NCBI GenBank assembly: GCA_030426395.1
Contig: JAUHYE010000026.1
Span: forward strand, 1 to 34,219
Direction: 5' to 3'
DNA from: Phycisphaerae bacterium
GTDB lineage: Bacteria > Planctomycetota > Phycisphaerae > Phycisphaerales > UBA1924
Length of the DNA: 34,219 nucleotides
This document shows positions 1-7,766 of this stretch, in pieces. The position numbers and the translations under genes were made by a program. Numbering within the stretch: position 1 is the first letter of the stretch; each line of letters opens with the position of its first letter. Under the pieces are notes generated by a model, which was not told the origin of the DNA, made no database searches, and saw only the letters and a list, made by a program, of their open reading frames with translations.

Positions 1-2
1 CG

Positions 3-416
3 ATCGCCGACCTGGACCGCGACGGCGACAACGACCTCGTCGTGACGAACACCGATCTGAACCTTGGGCAGGGCGTCACCGCGCTGCTAAATGATGGCGG
101 CGGCGTCTTCGATCGCGGCGTGGTCTACGACGCGGGGGGCTGGACCGGATCCGCCGCGGTCGGCGACCTGGACGGCGAGGGCGGCCCCGACCTGGCCGTC
201 ACCCTCGCCCGCAGCAGCAACATCGGCGTACTGCTCAACCGGTGCGCGTGCCCGGCCGATCTGGACACCGACGGCGAACTGACCATCTTCGACTTCCTGG
301 CCTTCCAGAACCTCTTCGACGCGATGGACCCCATCGCCGACTTCGACGGCGACGGCGACTTCACGATCTTTGATTTCCTGGCCTTCCAGAACGCCTTCGA
401 CGCGGGCTGCGAATAG
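3..416 (+). CDS. C-terminal part of a secreted VCBS/FG-GAP-like repeat protein ending in a dockerin-like domain (5' truncated)
   Basis: The reading frame is open from the left edge, so the N-terminus lies outside the window. The visible part holds two beta-propeller-like calcium motifs, one near the edge (DLDRDGDND) and one about 45 residues later (DLDGEGGPDLAV), as in VCBS/FG-GAP (integrin-like) repeats. The last 60 residues contain two near-identical 22-residue EF-hand-like units, with loops DLDTDGE and DFDGDGD, each followed by a (T)IFDFLAFQN(L/A)FDA helix. A CAC before the first unit and a GC close to the C-terminus could bracket the domain by a disulfide. This is the layout of the dockerin-like C-termini found on many exported Phycisphaerae proteins. 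The likely role is an exported, calcium-binding surface or extracellular protein. The binding partner is unknown. Family call firm, function unknown. Confidence 0.85.
   Translation: MADLDRDGDNDLVVTNTDLNLGQGVTALLNDGGGVFDRGVVYDAGGWTGSAAVGDLDGEGGPDLAVTLARSSNIGVLLNRCACPADLDTDGELTIFDFLAFQNLFDAMDPIADFDGDGDFTIFDFLAFQNAFDAGCE
258..404 (+). repeat. Two 66-nt in-frame repeats encoding the dockerin EF-hand units
   Basis: Units at 258-323 and 339-404 are separated by 15 nt. They share the core ttcctggccttccagaac and end in ttcgacgcg. Each encodes one calcium-loop-plus-helix unit. The duplication is within a coding region and is typical of dockerin domains, so it is not a mobile repeat. Confidence 0.85.
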
Positions 417-470
417 GCAACGACCCCAGGCTGGACGCAAAGGCCGCGAGCCAACCCCTAGTCTCCGCCA

Positions 471-2450
471 ATGCCTGATCCCGACTCGAACGCAGCAGAC
501 CCCAACTCGCCCATCATCGGCATCGACCTGGGCACGACGAACTCCCTGGCCGCCTACGCCGACGACGCGGGCCCGCGCATCCTGGGCGACAACGCCTCGG
601 GGTCGGGCCTGGTGGGGGGGGGCATCATGCCGAGCGTGGTGCGGTACGAGCCCCAAGAGGACGGCAGCCTCACCACCATCGTCGGCCTGGACGCCCGCGA
701 GCGGGCCGTCGAGTTCCCGCTGACGACCATCGCCAGCGTGAAGCGGCTGATGGGGCGTAGCTTGGCCGACGCCGCGGGCGATGCGCCGTATCTGCCGTAC
801 AGCATCGTCCAGGGGCCGCGCGAGATGGCGGCCGTGGCCATCCCAACCCCCGACGGCTCGGCGACGCTGCTGACGCCGCAAGAAGTCTCCGCGCAGATCC
901 TCCGCGCCATCAAGGACAAGGCCGAGCACGCCCTCGGCACGCCGGTGCACAAGGCCGTCGTCACCGTGCCCGCCTACTTCGACGACGCCCAGCGGCAGGC
1001 CACCCGCGACGCCGGTCGGCTGGCCGGGCTCGAGGTCGTCCGCATCGTCAGCGAGCCCACCGCCGCGGCATTGGCTTATGGACTCGGCTCGGCCCAACGC
1101 GCCAAGGCCGAGCCCACGACGGTCGCCGTCTACGACCTGGGCGGCGGCACCTTCGACATCTCCATCCTCCGCATCACGCCCGGCCCCACGCCAGAGACGC
1201 CCGCCATCTTCCAGGTCCTCGCCACCGATGGCGACACGCGCCTGGGCGGCGACGACGCCGACCACGCGCTGGTCGCGATGTTCCTGACCGAGGCCAACGA
1301 ACGCTTCAACCTCGGCCTGCCCGACAAACTCGCCGAAGCCCTCGGCTCGCTCCCACCCCAGACCCGCCGGGCCCTGTTGACCTTCGCCCAGAACGTCAAG
1401 CACCGCCTGAGCGACGAGGCCACTGCGGCGATCTCCATCGACCTGGGCGAGGGCCGCACCTACGACCGCACGATCTCACGCGAAGAGTTCGAGGCCCTCG
1501 TCAAGCCCTGGCTCGACCGCTCCATCGCCGCCTGCCAGCGCGCCAAACGCGCCGCTGCGAAGCAACCGGGCGGCGACACCATCGACGCCGTCGTCCTCGT
1601 CGGCGGCTCCACCCGCGTGCCCGCCGTGCGCAAGGCCGTCGCCGACTTCTTCCAGCTCGATCCTTACACGGCCCTCGACCCCGACCGCGTCGTCGCCCTC
1701 GGCGCGGCGGTGCAGGCATCGACGCTCGCCGGCCGCAGCCGCAACAGCCTGCTGCTCGACGCCATCCCGCTGAGCCTGGGCATCGAGACGGTGGGGGGCG
1801 CCGTCGCCAAGCTCGTGGTTGCTGGCAGCACCGTCCCCGCGCGTGCGAAGGAGACCTTCTCGACCAGCGTCGACAACCAGACCGCGATCGAGCTGAAAGT
1901 CCTCCAGGGCGAGCGCGAGATGGCCGAGGACTGCCGAGAGCTTGGCACCTTCCACCTCCGCGGCATCCCGCCCATGCCCGCCGGGGTGCCGCAACTCGAA
2001 GTCGAGTTCCTCGTCGACGCCAACGGCGTGCTCAACGTCTCGGCCATCGAGAAGCGCTCGGGACAGACCGCCACGCTCCAGGTCATCCCCAACCACGGGC
2101 TGACCAGGGACGAGGTGAACGCCATCGAGGCCGCCGCCATCGAGCACGCCCGCGACGACATGACCCGCCACCGCATCGTCGACCTCGTGGCCCACGCCAA
2201 CCTCGACATCAAGTGGATCACCGAGGCGATGGATCGCGTGGCGGATCAACTTCCCGCCGACTTGCGAGAGCAAATCAACGCTTCAGTCAATATGGTCCAA
2301 GACCTTGCTGCCCAGGCCAAGGAAGACTGGCGTTCGGTCGACCCCGAAGCCTTCGCCAAAGCCAAGCAGGCCATGGACGAGGCCAGCGTGCCCCTGCACG
2401 AGGCCGCCATCTCCGCATCCCTCAAGGGCATGCCAGGCCGCACGACCTGA
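471..2450 (+). CDS. hscA: Hsp70 family chaperone, HscA-like
   Basis: This is a 659-aa Hsp70. The actin-like ATPase domain starts with the phosphate-1 motif GIDLGTTNS (residues 17-25), followed by [37 protein letters not shown] and [15 protein letters not shown] substrate-binding domain follows ([15 protein letters not shown]) and then a helical lid. Several segments match HscA, the iron-sulfur-cluster-assembly Hsp70, better than Dna[13 protein letters not shown] near residue 90, [27 protein letters not shown], and the lack of a DnaK-type disordered tail ending in EEVKD. By homology it would fold or deliver clients on the IscU scaffold in the cytoplasm. No iscS, iscU, hscB or ferredoxin gene is adjacent, so it sits here as an orphan. 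It could instead be a divergent general Hsp70. Family certain, HscA subtype likely. Confidence 0.85.
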   Translation: MPDPDSNAADPNSPIIGIDLGTTNSLAAYADDAGPRILGDNASGSGLVGGGIMPSVVRYEPQEDGSLTTIVGLDARERAVEFPLTTIASVKRLMGRSLADAAGDAPYLPYSIVQGPREMAAVAIPTPDGSATLLTPQEVSAQILRAIKDKAEHALGTPVHKAVVTVPAYFDDAQRQATRDAGRLAGLEVVRIVSEPTAAALAYGLGSAQRAKAEPTTVAVYDLGGGTFDISILRITPGPTPETPAIFQVLATDGDTRLGGDDADHALVAMFLTEANERFNLGLPDKLAEALGSLPPQTRRALLTFAQNVKHRLSDEATAAISIDLGEGRTYDRTISREEFEALVKPWLDRSIAACQRAKRAAAKQPGGDTIDAVVLVGGSTRVPAVRKAVADFFQLDPYTALDPDRVVALGAAVQASTLAGRSRNSLLLDAIPLSLGIETVGGAVAKLVVAGSTVPARAKETFSTSVDNQTAIELKVLQGEREMAEDCRELGTFHLRGIPPMPAGVPQLEVEFLVDANGVLNVSAIEKRSGQTATLQVIPNHGLTRDEVNAIEAAAIEHARDDMTRHRIVDLVAHANLDIKWITEAMDRVADQLPADLREQINASVNMVQDLAAQAKEDWRSVDPEAFAKAKQAMDEASVPLHEAAISASLKGMPGRTT

Positions 2451-2590
2451 CCCCCTCGCGCCCAGCCGTTGACGGAACCCCGCCGGCCCGGCATCCCTGT
2501 GGGCGGACGGAGAACGAGCGATTCACCCCCCGGCTGCCATCAATCCGGGGAGAATCTGACACCCAGGACACCGGCCTCGCGCAATACGCC

Positions 2591-2604
2591 GGCGCTCTCG
2601 CGCC
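2591..2604. other. Short perfect hairpin between the Hsp70 gene and the gspF-like gene
   Basis: GGCGC-TCTC-GCGCC forms a 5-bp GC stem with a 4-nt loop, 141 nt after the Hsp70 stop and just upstream of a candidate promoter. No T-run follows, so an intrinsic terminator is only a weak possibility. Confidence 0.25.
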
Positions 2605-2610
2605 AGGGGC

Positions 2611-2638
2611 TTGCGGCATGGCCAGAGCGAACTAGACT
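2611..2638 (+). promoter_or_regulatory. Candidate sigma70-type promoter for the pseudopilus/T2SS-like operon
   Basis: TTGCGG (2611-2616) and TAGACT (2633-2638) are separated by 16 nt, about 80 nt upstream of the gspF-like ATG. It lies in the 270-nt non-coding gap after the Hsp70 gene. This is a consensus match only. Chance matches are common. Confidence 0.3.
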
Positions 2639-2720
2639 CTCGTGTGGGCCGCCCAACGCCAACGCCGGGGTTATCGCTCCGGGCCCGCATCGACCGATCA
2701 GGGGAACGAACGGAATACGA

Positions 2721-3926
2721 ATGTCCAGAGCTGCCAAAGGACCAACCCCATACCTCTTCCTGGCCTCCAGCCCCAAGGGCGGCAAGCGCCTGGGCGTCCG
2801 CAGCGCGGCCAGCGAGCGGGCCCTGGCCTCGGTCCTGGGCCGCGAGCGCCGCGTGCTGGTCTGGTCTCGCCGCCTGCCGGCCTGGATCGGCAGTTCGGGT
2901 CAGATGGGCCTCAAGGACCAGGCCCAGTTCAACGCGGTGCTGGGCCAGCTCGTCTCCCGCGGCGTGCCGCTGGTGGAGGCCCTGGAAGTCACCGCCTCGG
3001 CCGTCGATGCTGCTCATACCGATCGCATCCGCCGTGTCCGATCCCAGGTGGCCGGCGGCGCGATGTTCGCCGACGCCTGCGCCCGCGTGGGCATCGTCGA
3101 CCCGGTGACATCCGCGGTGTATCGCGCGGCCGAGCGCACGGGCGACCTCGGCGGGGCGTGTGCCCAGATCGCCAAGACCGCCGAGCGTCAGGTCAAGGTG
3201 CGAAGCCAGGCCATCACGCTCATGTTCTACCCCATCATCGTGCTGGGCGTCAGCGTGCTGGCCGGCTGGGGTATGCTCACGTTTATTGTTCCGATGATCG
3301 GCAAGAGCCTCTCGAGCATGGGCAGCGACCTGCCCTGGTTCACCGTGGCGCTCATGACGGCGGGGCAGACCATCCGCGACAACCTCGGCCTTTTCTTCAT
3401 GGGCGTGCTCGCGCTGGTCATCCTCACGATCGTGCTGCGCAAGGCCGTCTTCGCCGCCGTGTGGAACGTCGTGCGCCGCCTGCCAGGCATGAGAGAGCTC
3501 GTGCTCGCCCAGGAAACCACCCGGTTCTTCTCGGTCATGGCCGCGATGACCCGCTCGGGCGTGACGCTGGCCGATGCGCTCGTGGTGGGCTACCGCACGG
3601 TGAGCCACCCGAAACTCCGCAAAGAGCTCCAAACACTGCAACGCCGCCTGGTCGAGGGTGGCGCGCTCGCGCGACTCATCGAGGACGTGACCTCGTTGCC
3701 ATTGCCCGTGCGCAAGCTGCTCATCGCGGCCGAGCGTTCGGGCGACCTGGAACAAGCCTTCGAGGGGCTGGCCGACGACATGGCCGAAGAGGTCTCGCGC
3801 CGCAGCGCCCGCACGCTGGCCATGCTCGAGCCCGGGCTGATCATCTTCATGTTCCTGATGATCGGCTCGATGGTGCTGGCGATCATGCTGCCACTGTTTA
3901 CGGCAACGGCCAATATGGACTTCTAA
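2721..3926 (+). CDS. gspF: Type II secretion / type IV pilus inner-membrane platform protein, GspF/PilC family
   Basis: The protein has 401 aa, the usual GspF length. It carries two T2SSF domains. The first includes FNAVLGQLVSRGVPLVEALE and ends in a membrane segment (YPIIVLGVSVLAGWGMLTFIV). The second begins at TTRFFSVMAAMTRSGVTLADAL, contains the family signature AAERSGDLEQAFEGLADDMAE, and ends with the LEPGLIIFMFLMIG membrane helix. In these systems GspF is the polytopic platform that the assembly ATPase drives to build the pseudopilus. The open frame runs upstream to 2469, but ATG 2721 is chosen because the upstream translation has no homology-like content and this start gives a standard N-terminus. 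Its Shine-Dalgarno is weak. It is the first gene of the cluster. No GspE or GspD lies beside it. Confidence 0.92.
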   Translation: MSRAAKGPTPYLFLASSPKGGKRLGVRSAASERALASVLGRERRVLVWSRRLPAWIGSSGQMGLKDQAQFNAVLGQLVSRGVPLVEALEVTASAVDAAHTDRIRRVRSQVAGGAMFADACARVGIVDPVTSAVYRAAERTGDLGGACAQIAKTAERQVKVRSQAITLMFYPIIVLGVSVLAGWGMLTFIVPMIGKSLSSMGSDLPWFTVALMTAGQTIRDNLGLFFMGVLALVILTIVLRKAVFAAVWNVVRRLPGMRELVLAQETTRFFSVMAAMTRSGVTLADALVVGYRTVSHPKLRKELQTLQRRLVEGGALARLIEDVTSLPLPVRKLLIAAERSGDLEQAFEGLADDMAEEVSRRSARTLAMLEPGLIIFMFLMIGSMVLAIMLPLFTATANMDF

Positions 3927-3956
3927 TCACGAGAACGACAGCCATACACGACACGC

Positions 3957-3970
3957 GCATCACGTGATGC
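3957..3970. promoter_or_regulatory. 14-bp perfect palindrome in the gspF-gspG gap
   Basis: GCATCACGTGATGC is a perfect inverted repeat with no spacer, in the 71-nt gap between the gspF-like stop and the gspG start, about 13 nt upstream of the gspG Shine-Dalgarno (GAGGAAA, 3984-3990). It could be a dimeric regulator site or an mRNA hairpin. No regulator is encoded nearby. Confidence 0.35.
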
Positions 3971-3997
3971 AACAAGAGAGCGCGAGGAAACACAGAC

Positions 3998-4408
3998 ATG
4001 AACCACAGAAGTTATCACAACCAGCGCCGGGCTCGACGCGGCTTCTCGCTGCTCGAACTCACGCTGGTGATCCTGATCATCGGCGTGCTCATGGGCGTTG
4101 CCGCCGTCGCATTCGGGCCGGCTCTGTTGCGCGGCCGGACGACCGGCACCAAGGCGAGCATGACCACCATCAAGCGCGCCATCCAGGAATTCCAGGGCGT
4201 CAACAACCGCTACCCGGCTTCGCTCGCCGAGCTGGCGCCCAACTTCATCGAAACCGTGCCCAAGGACGGGTGGGACCGAGAGTTCGCGTACGTCACGCCC
4301 GGCGAGCAGGGCCGTCCGTTCACGCTGATCAGCCTCGGTGAAGATGGCGTGTACCCCTCGGCCGACGACATCGACGTCTGGACCATGAACGAGGAACCTG
4401 TGCAGTAA
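3998..4408 (+). CDS. gspG: Major pseudopilin, GspG family
   Basis: This 136-aa prepilin has a short basic leader ending in Gly15, and the mature helix starts FSLLELTLVILIIGVL with Glu at mature position 5 (residue 20). The globular part has the GspG layout: KASMTTIKRAIQEFQGVNNRYPASLAEL, then PKDGWDREFAYVTPGE, and a calcium-loop-like C-terminus (SLGEDGVYPSADDIDVWT). GspG is the main subunit of the T2SS pseudopilus, cleaved by a prepilin peptidase that is not in this window. A good Shine-Dalgarno (GAGGAAA) lies 7 nt before the ATG. The next gene starts 3 nt after the stop, which fits co-translation. Confidence 0.95.
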   Translation: MNHRSYHNQRRARRGFSLLELTLVILIIGVLMGVAAVAFGPALLRGRTTGTKASMTTIKRAIQEFQGVNNRYPASLAELAPNFIETVPKDGWDREFAYVTPGEQGRPFTLISLGEDGVYPSADDIDVWTMNEEPVQ

Positions 4409-4411
4409 GCC

Positions 4412-4990
4412 ATGCCTGTTCGCCACGCCCAACTTGGACCACGCCGCAAGGGCATGACCTTCATTGAGGTCGTGCTGGCGTCGGCCCTGCTGGGCATCGT
4501 GTCGATGGGCGTCTTCGGCGTACTGAACTACCTCGTCTTGCAGCAGAAGCGGGCCGAATATTTCACGGGCGCCGCCGAGGTCGCCAACCGCGTCGTGATT
4601 ATGTTCCTGGACAATCCCGACAACATGCCCAGCGGCGGGCAGCCCATCGCCTACGGCCGTAATCTCTACCGTTGGACGTACGAAGCTTCGCCCATCGAGG
4701 TGTACGACCCCAACGCCACGGAAGAGTCCACGCCGATGTCGCTCGCGCGTTTGCAAGAGCTGACCGTGAGCGTGTGGCTGCACGAAGACAGCGGTGGGGC
4801 TTACACACCTAGCGCGGGTACGCCCGGCATCGTCGTCCGGCGGATGCTCGACCCACTCGCCAACCGCAACCCCGATACGCTCACTCGAAAGATCGAGAGA
4901 GGGGATGTCATCGGGGACTTCATGTCCGGCGGCGGGCCCAGCCGTTCGGGTGGCTCGCAGGCACCGGGCGGTGAGTTGGGGGGCAACTGA
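4412..4990 (+). CDS. Minor pseudopilin, GspI-like
   Basis: This 192-aa protein has a type IV prepilin N-terminus: basic leader RRKG, cleavage after Gly14, mature start MTFIEVVLASALLGIV with Glu at mature +5. The globular part is short and ends in a Ser/Gly/Pro-rich tail (about residues 170-192). Position after gspG and before a gspJ-like gene suggests a GspI or GspH role in the pseudopilus tip. The sequence alone does not separate these. The stop overlaps the next ATG by one base. Confidence 0.75.
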   Translation: MPVRHAQLGPRRKGMTFIEVVLASALLGIVSMGVFGVLNYLVLQQKRAEYFTGAAEVANRVVIMFLDNPDNMPSGGQPIAYGRNLYRWTYEASPIEVYDPNATEESTPMSLARLQELTVSVWLHEDSGGAYTPSAGTPGIVVRRMLDPLANRNPDTLTRKIERGDVIGDFMSGGGPSRSGGSQAPGGELGGN

Positions 4991-6024
4991 TGGCCACCCA
5001 AGCGCGCCCTGCCTTCACGATGATCGAGTTGATGATGGCGATCGTCATGGGCACGATCATCCTCTTCGCCGCCATGGGCATGTTCCACACGATGGAGCGC
5101 GCCGACGCGATTGCCGACGTGCGGGCCGAAGAAGGCACGCAGTTGCAGCGCACCCAGCACGTGGTCAACCGGGCCATGGGTTCGCTGCTGGTGATGTCTC
5201 GGCAGGACCAGCAAGAAGCCGACGCGGCGCGCGAGGCTCGCGAGCAGGCCGACGGGGCGCTTGCCGAGGGTGAAGAACCCGGCGCACTCGCCGATGCCAC
5301 TGGCGATGTCGAAGAGATTCCTGACGTCGCCCGTCCACGCCTATTGCTCGAGCCCGATCCGAGAATGCAGGGCTACGAGATGACCCGTCGTGTGCGCATC
5401 GGCGAGCAGGGCTTGGGCACCCCCGAGTCCACGGTTCCCCAGCGCCTCGAATTGGCGCTGAGTGCGCCCTGCGTGATCCCGTCGTTTGCCGACGAGCAGC
5501 GACGTTACCGCATCGCCGAGCTTGGATTGGCCCCCGTCGAGATCGGCTCGTCGGTCGATTCGGAGGGTGCCGTCCGCGGGGCGTTCGTATTGCGGGACGA
5601 GCGTCGGCTCACGAGCTTGGGCTCTCGCGTCTACAGCATGTGGTGGCTGCCCGTTGCTGGTGATACCGAAGCCGCCGAGGCCATCCTGGCCGAGCAGTTC
5701 GATCCCGCTCTCATCGAGGGCGCGGTGATGCTCATGGACAGCGTCGTGTGGGCCCGCTGGCGGTTCTTCAAGGAGGGTGAATGGCGAGATCGGTTCTCGG
5801 TGCTGGGCGAACTCGATCTGGCCGCCTACGGCGAACTCGAGTTGACTACGGCTCAGAATGTCACGGTCGCCTGGCTCTTCGAGTTGGCGTGGACCGTCGG
5901 CATCGATCCCGAGGACGAGGGCGATGAGACCGGCCAAGAGGGCGAAGAAGCTATCGAGGTTGAGGGTGGCGGGGAGACGATCGAACTCGGCGGCGGCGCG
6001 ATACGAAGCGGGAGCGAGAACTGA
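4990..6024 (+). CDS. Minor pseudopilin, GspJ-like
   Basis: This 344-aa protein has a prepilin-type N-terminus, RPAFTMIELMMAIVMGTIILF, with Glu at mature +5 (residue 13). The -1 residue is Ala8 instead of the usual Gly, which some prepilin peptidases tolerate. The following helix (ERADAIADVRAEEGTQLQRTQHVVNRAM) resembles the GspJ stalk. It is longer than typical GspJ (about 200 aa) because of an Ala/Glu-rich insert (about residues 70-110) and an acidic Gly/Glu tail after residue 310. It is coupled to both neighbours by 1-nt stop/start overlaps. It most likely caps the pseudopilus together with the GspI- and GspK-like proteins. Confidence 0.75.
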   Translation: MATQARPAFTMIELMMAIVMGTIILFAAMGMFHTMERADAIADVRAEEGTQLQRTQHVVNRAMGSLLVMSRQDQQEADAAREAREQADGALAEGEEPGALADATGDVEEIPDVARPRLLLEPDPRMQGYEMTRRVRIGEQGLGTPESTVPQRLELALSAPCVIPSFADEQRRYRIAELGLAPVEIGSSVDSEGAVRGAFVLRDERRLTSLGSRVYSMWWLPVAGDTEAAEAILAEQFDPALIEGAVMLMDSVVWARWRFFKEGEWRDRFSVLGELDLAAYGELELTTAQNVTVAWLFELAWTVGIDPEDEGDETGQEGEEAIEVEGGGETIELGGGAIRSGSEN

Positions 6025-6890
6025 TGGTCGCCAAGCGTTCCCATCGCAAATTCGGCCCGAGCGGTTTCGCGTTACCCCTCGTGGTGCTGCTGTCGATGGT
6101 CGCCACGATGGCGATCGCCATCATGCTCGAGCGTCAGGGCCACCAGACCCTGACGACCATCCGCCAGTTGCGGTGGACGCAGGACCGCCATCTGGAACGC
6201 GGGGTGCGCGAGGTGGCCGGCTCGTGGCTCACGAGCGCCAGCCGACGCTTGAACGAGATTTCCAAGTCGGGCGGCCACGCCCTCGACCTGAACATGGAAG
6301 ACGGCCGAACCATCCGGCTGGACATCGAGGACGCCCAGGGGAGAGTGCTCTCGAACTTCGATGGTGTGGCCGAGAACGAGTTGCCGTTCGCCCAAGGGGC
6401 GTACGACGCCATAGTGATGGCGGCGGGCGATCCCGAGGAACTGGAACGCTGGACGCGCACCGTCGGGCCGGCGGCCATCAGCGCCGCTTCCGCTCCCGAG
6501 GAGGTTCTCGCGGCCGCGGTCGCGCCGATGATCGGCGAGAGCCAGGCACTCTCGATGGCCCGCGACATCGTGCTGGCGCGTGAGGATGCCGCCGACGAGC
6601 CGGGCACGCAGTGGCTGCGGCAAATCATCGCCGAGTACATGACCGAGATGGAGGATCGGCGGACGATGCAGCGATTGCTCGTGGCCGAGCCCAACCTCTG
6701 GCGGATCCGCATCACCGTCCTTGACGGGCGCGGCCGCATCGGGTCGATGTACGAGGCGATCGTGCACGTGGACGGGCGGGAGATCCGCCATCGGGCCGAG
6801 AGCGGCGAGTTCAGGCCACTCGGGCCGTTCCTGTTGTGGCGGCGTATGGAAGAGGCCGAGGTCATCGCGCAAGCGGTGGCCCGACGCTAA
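6024..6890 (+). CDS. Minor pseudopilin, GspK-like
   Basis: This 288-aa protein starts with a basic leader, Gly14, then FALPLVVLLSMVATMAIAIM. The mature +5 Glu is absent (Leu19), which is the known hallmark of GspK among pseudopilins. The rest is mostly helical, with a segment LRQIIAEYMTEMEDRRTMQRLLVAEPNLWRI near residue 200 and a beta C-terminus like the GspK globular domain. GspK forms the pseudopilus tip with GspI and GspJ. Overlaps the preceding stop by one base. A 39-nt gap follows before the gspC-like gene. Confidence 0.75.
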   Translation: MVAKRSHRKFGPSGFALPLVVLLSMVATMAIAIMLERQGHQTLTTIRQLRWTQDRHLERGVREVAGSWLTSASRRLNEISKSGGHALDLNMEDGRTIRLDIEDAQGRVLSNFDGVAENELPFAQGAYDAIVMAAGDPEELERWTRTVGPAAISAASAPEEVLAAAVAPMIGESQALSMARDIVLAREDAADEPGTQWLRQIIAEYMTEMEDRRTMQRLLVAEPNLWRIRITVLDGRGRIGSMYEAIVHVDGREIRHRAESGEFRPLGPFLLWRRMEEAEVIAQAVARR

Positions 6891-6929
6891 ACTCTGGGCC
6901 GCTCCCGCGGCAGATAGGGGATATCGCTC

Positions 6930-7766
6930 ATGTCAACCAAGCACAGCCGAGCCGGCACGCTCCAGAAGCAGCGTCTGATCCAGATCGGGACGGCGGTCGC
7001 GTGCGTGGCGTTCGTGGGCATGGCGCTCGGTGCGGTCGTGATCGATCGCTCGGTAGCGCCCGCCGAGAAGCCGACGCCTTCCATCATCGCACCAGCGACC
7101 GGATCGGCAGCAGCAACGCCGGCGTACCAGCCCATGCCAAGCCTGATCGCGTCCGGATTGTCGTCGGTGTACGAACTCGACGAGATCAAGACTCCTGGTG
7201 GGGACACGGGGCGTACCGGCCAACCGGTTCAGCCCCCGCCGCAGGATGTGGTGCTGGTTGCGGCGATCGGGCAGCCGGGCGCGATGATGGCCGTCATACG
7301 CGAGGGCGCCTCGCAGACCGCGCTGGCCGAGGGCCAGCGAGCGGGCTCGGTCGAGGTTCTGGAAGTCCAGCCTGGTTGGGCTCGCGTGAAGCATAACGGT
7401 CAGGAAAAGGAACTGACCGTCGGCAAGCCGATCCTGATGGTGAGCGACATGAGCGCGAGCAGCGCGGCTCCGATGAGCGGCCAGATCGTCACGCAGCCGG
7501 GCACGGACGTGTACATGGAAACTTCCGAAGAAGGCGGCATCACCCGAACTGGCGGGCCGACGACGTTCCAGCGCGCGTCGGGTGCCAATCCGCGCGGGCC
7601 GGGCACGCCCGGCGGCCGCCGCGGCGGCAACCCCGGTTCGGGGAGCCAGGGCAACGGCACGAGCGGGAACGGTGTGGCTGGTGGTAACGGCAACCAGGCC
7701 AATGGCAACGGGGTGCCGGCTTCTCGGAGCGAGCAGAAGCGTCAAGAGCAAGAGGGCGATCGGTGA
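6930..7766 (+). CDS. GspC-like inner-membrane linker with a homology-region domain and a Gly/Asn-rich tail
   Basis: This 278-aa protein has a short cytoplasmic N-terminus, one membrane helix (about residues 16-38), a Pro/Ala linker, and a beta domain at about residues 100-170. That domain (VVLVAAIGQPGAMMAVIREG, then EGQRAGSVEVLEVQPGWARVKHNGQEKELTVGKP) matches the GspC/PilP homology region that contacts the secretin. Instead of a PDZ or coiled-coil domain, the protein ends in a low-complexity Gly/Asn/Pro tail (about residues 208-265) and a charged end. Shine-Dalgarno AGGGG lies upstream of ATG 6930. The stop overlaps the next GTG by 4 nt (GTGA). GspC identity is inferred from domain and context. 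Confidence 0.7.
   Translation: MSTKHSRAGTLQKQRLIQIGTAVACVAFVGMALGAVVIDRSVAPAEKPTPSIIAPATGSAAATPAYQPMPSLIASGLSSVYELDEIKTPGGDTGRTGQPVQPPPQDVVLVAAIGQPGAMMAVIREGASQTALAEGQRAGSVEVLEVQPGWARVKHNGQEKELTVGKPILMVSDMSASSAAPMSGQIVTQPGTDVYMETSEEGGITRTGGPTTFQRASGANPRGPGTPGGRRGGNPGSGSQGNGTSGNGVAGGNGNQANGNGVPASRSEQKRQEQEGDR

Noticed and set aside
258..404. Tandem repeat as a possible mobile or CRISPR-like element
   Set aside because: It is in frame and encodes dockerin EF-hand units.
2469..2720. Upstream extension of the gspF-like frame
   Set aside because: The extra 84 residues show no GspF similarity and span a region with a hairpin and promoter-like site. ATG 2721 gives a normal length.
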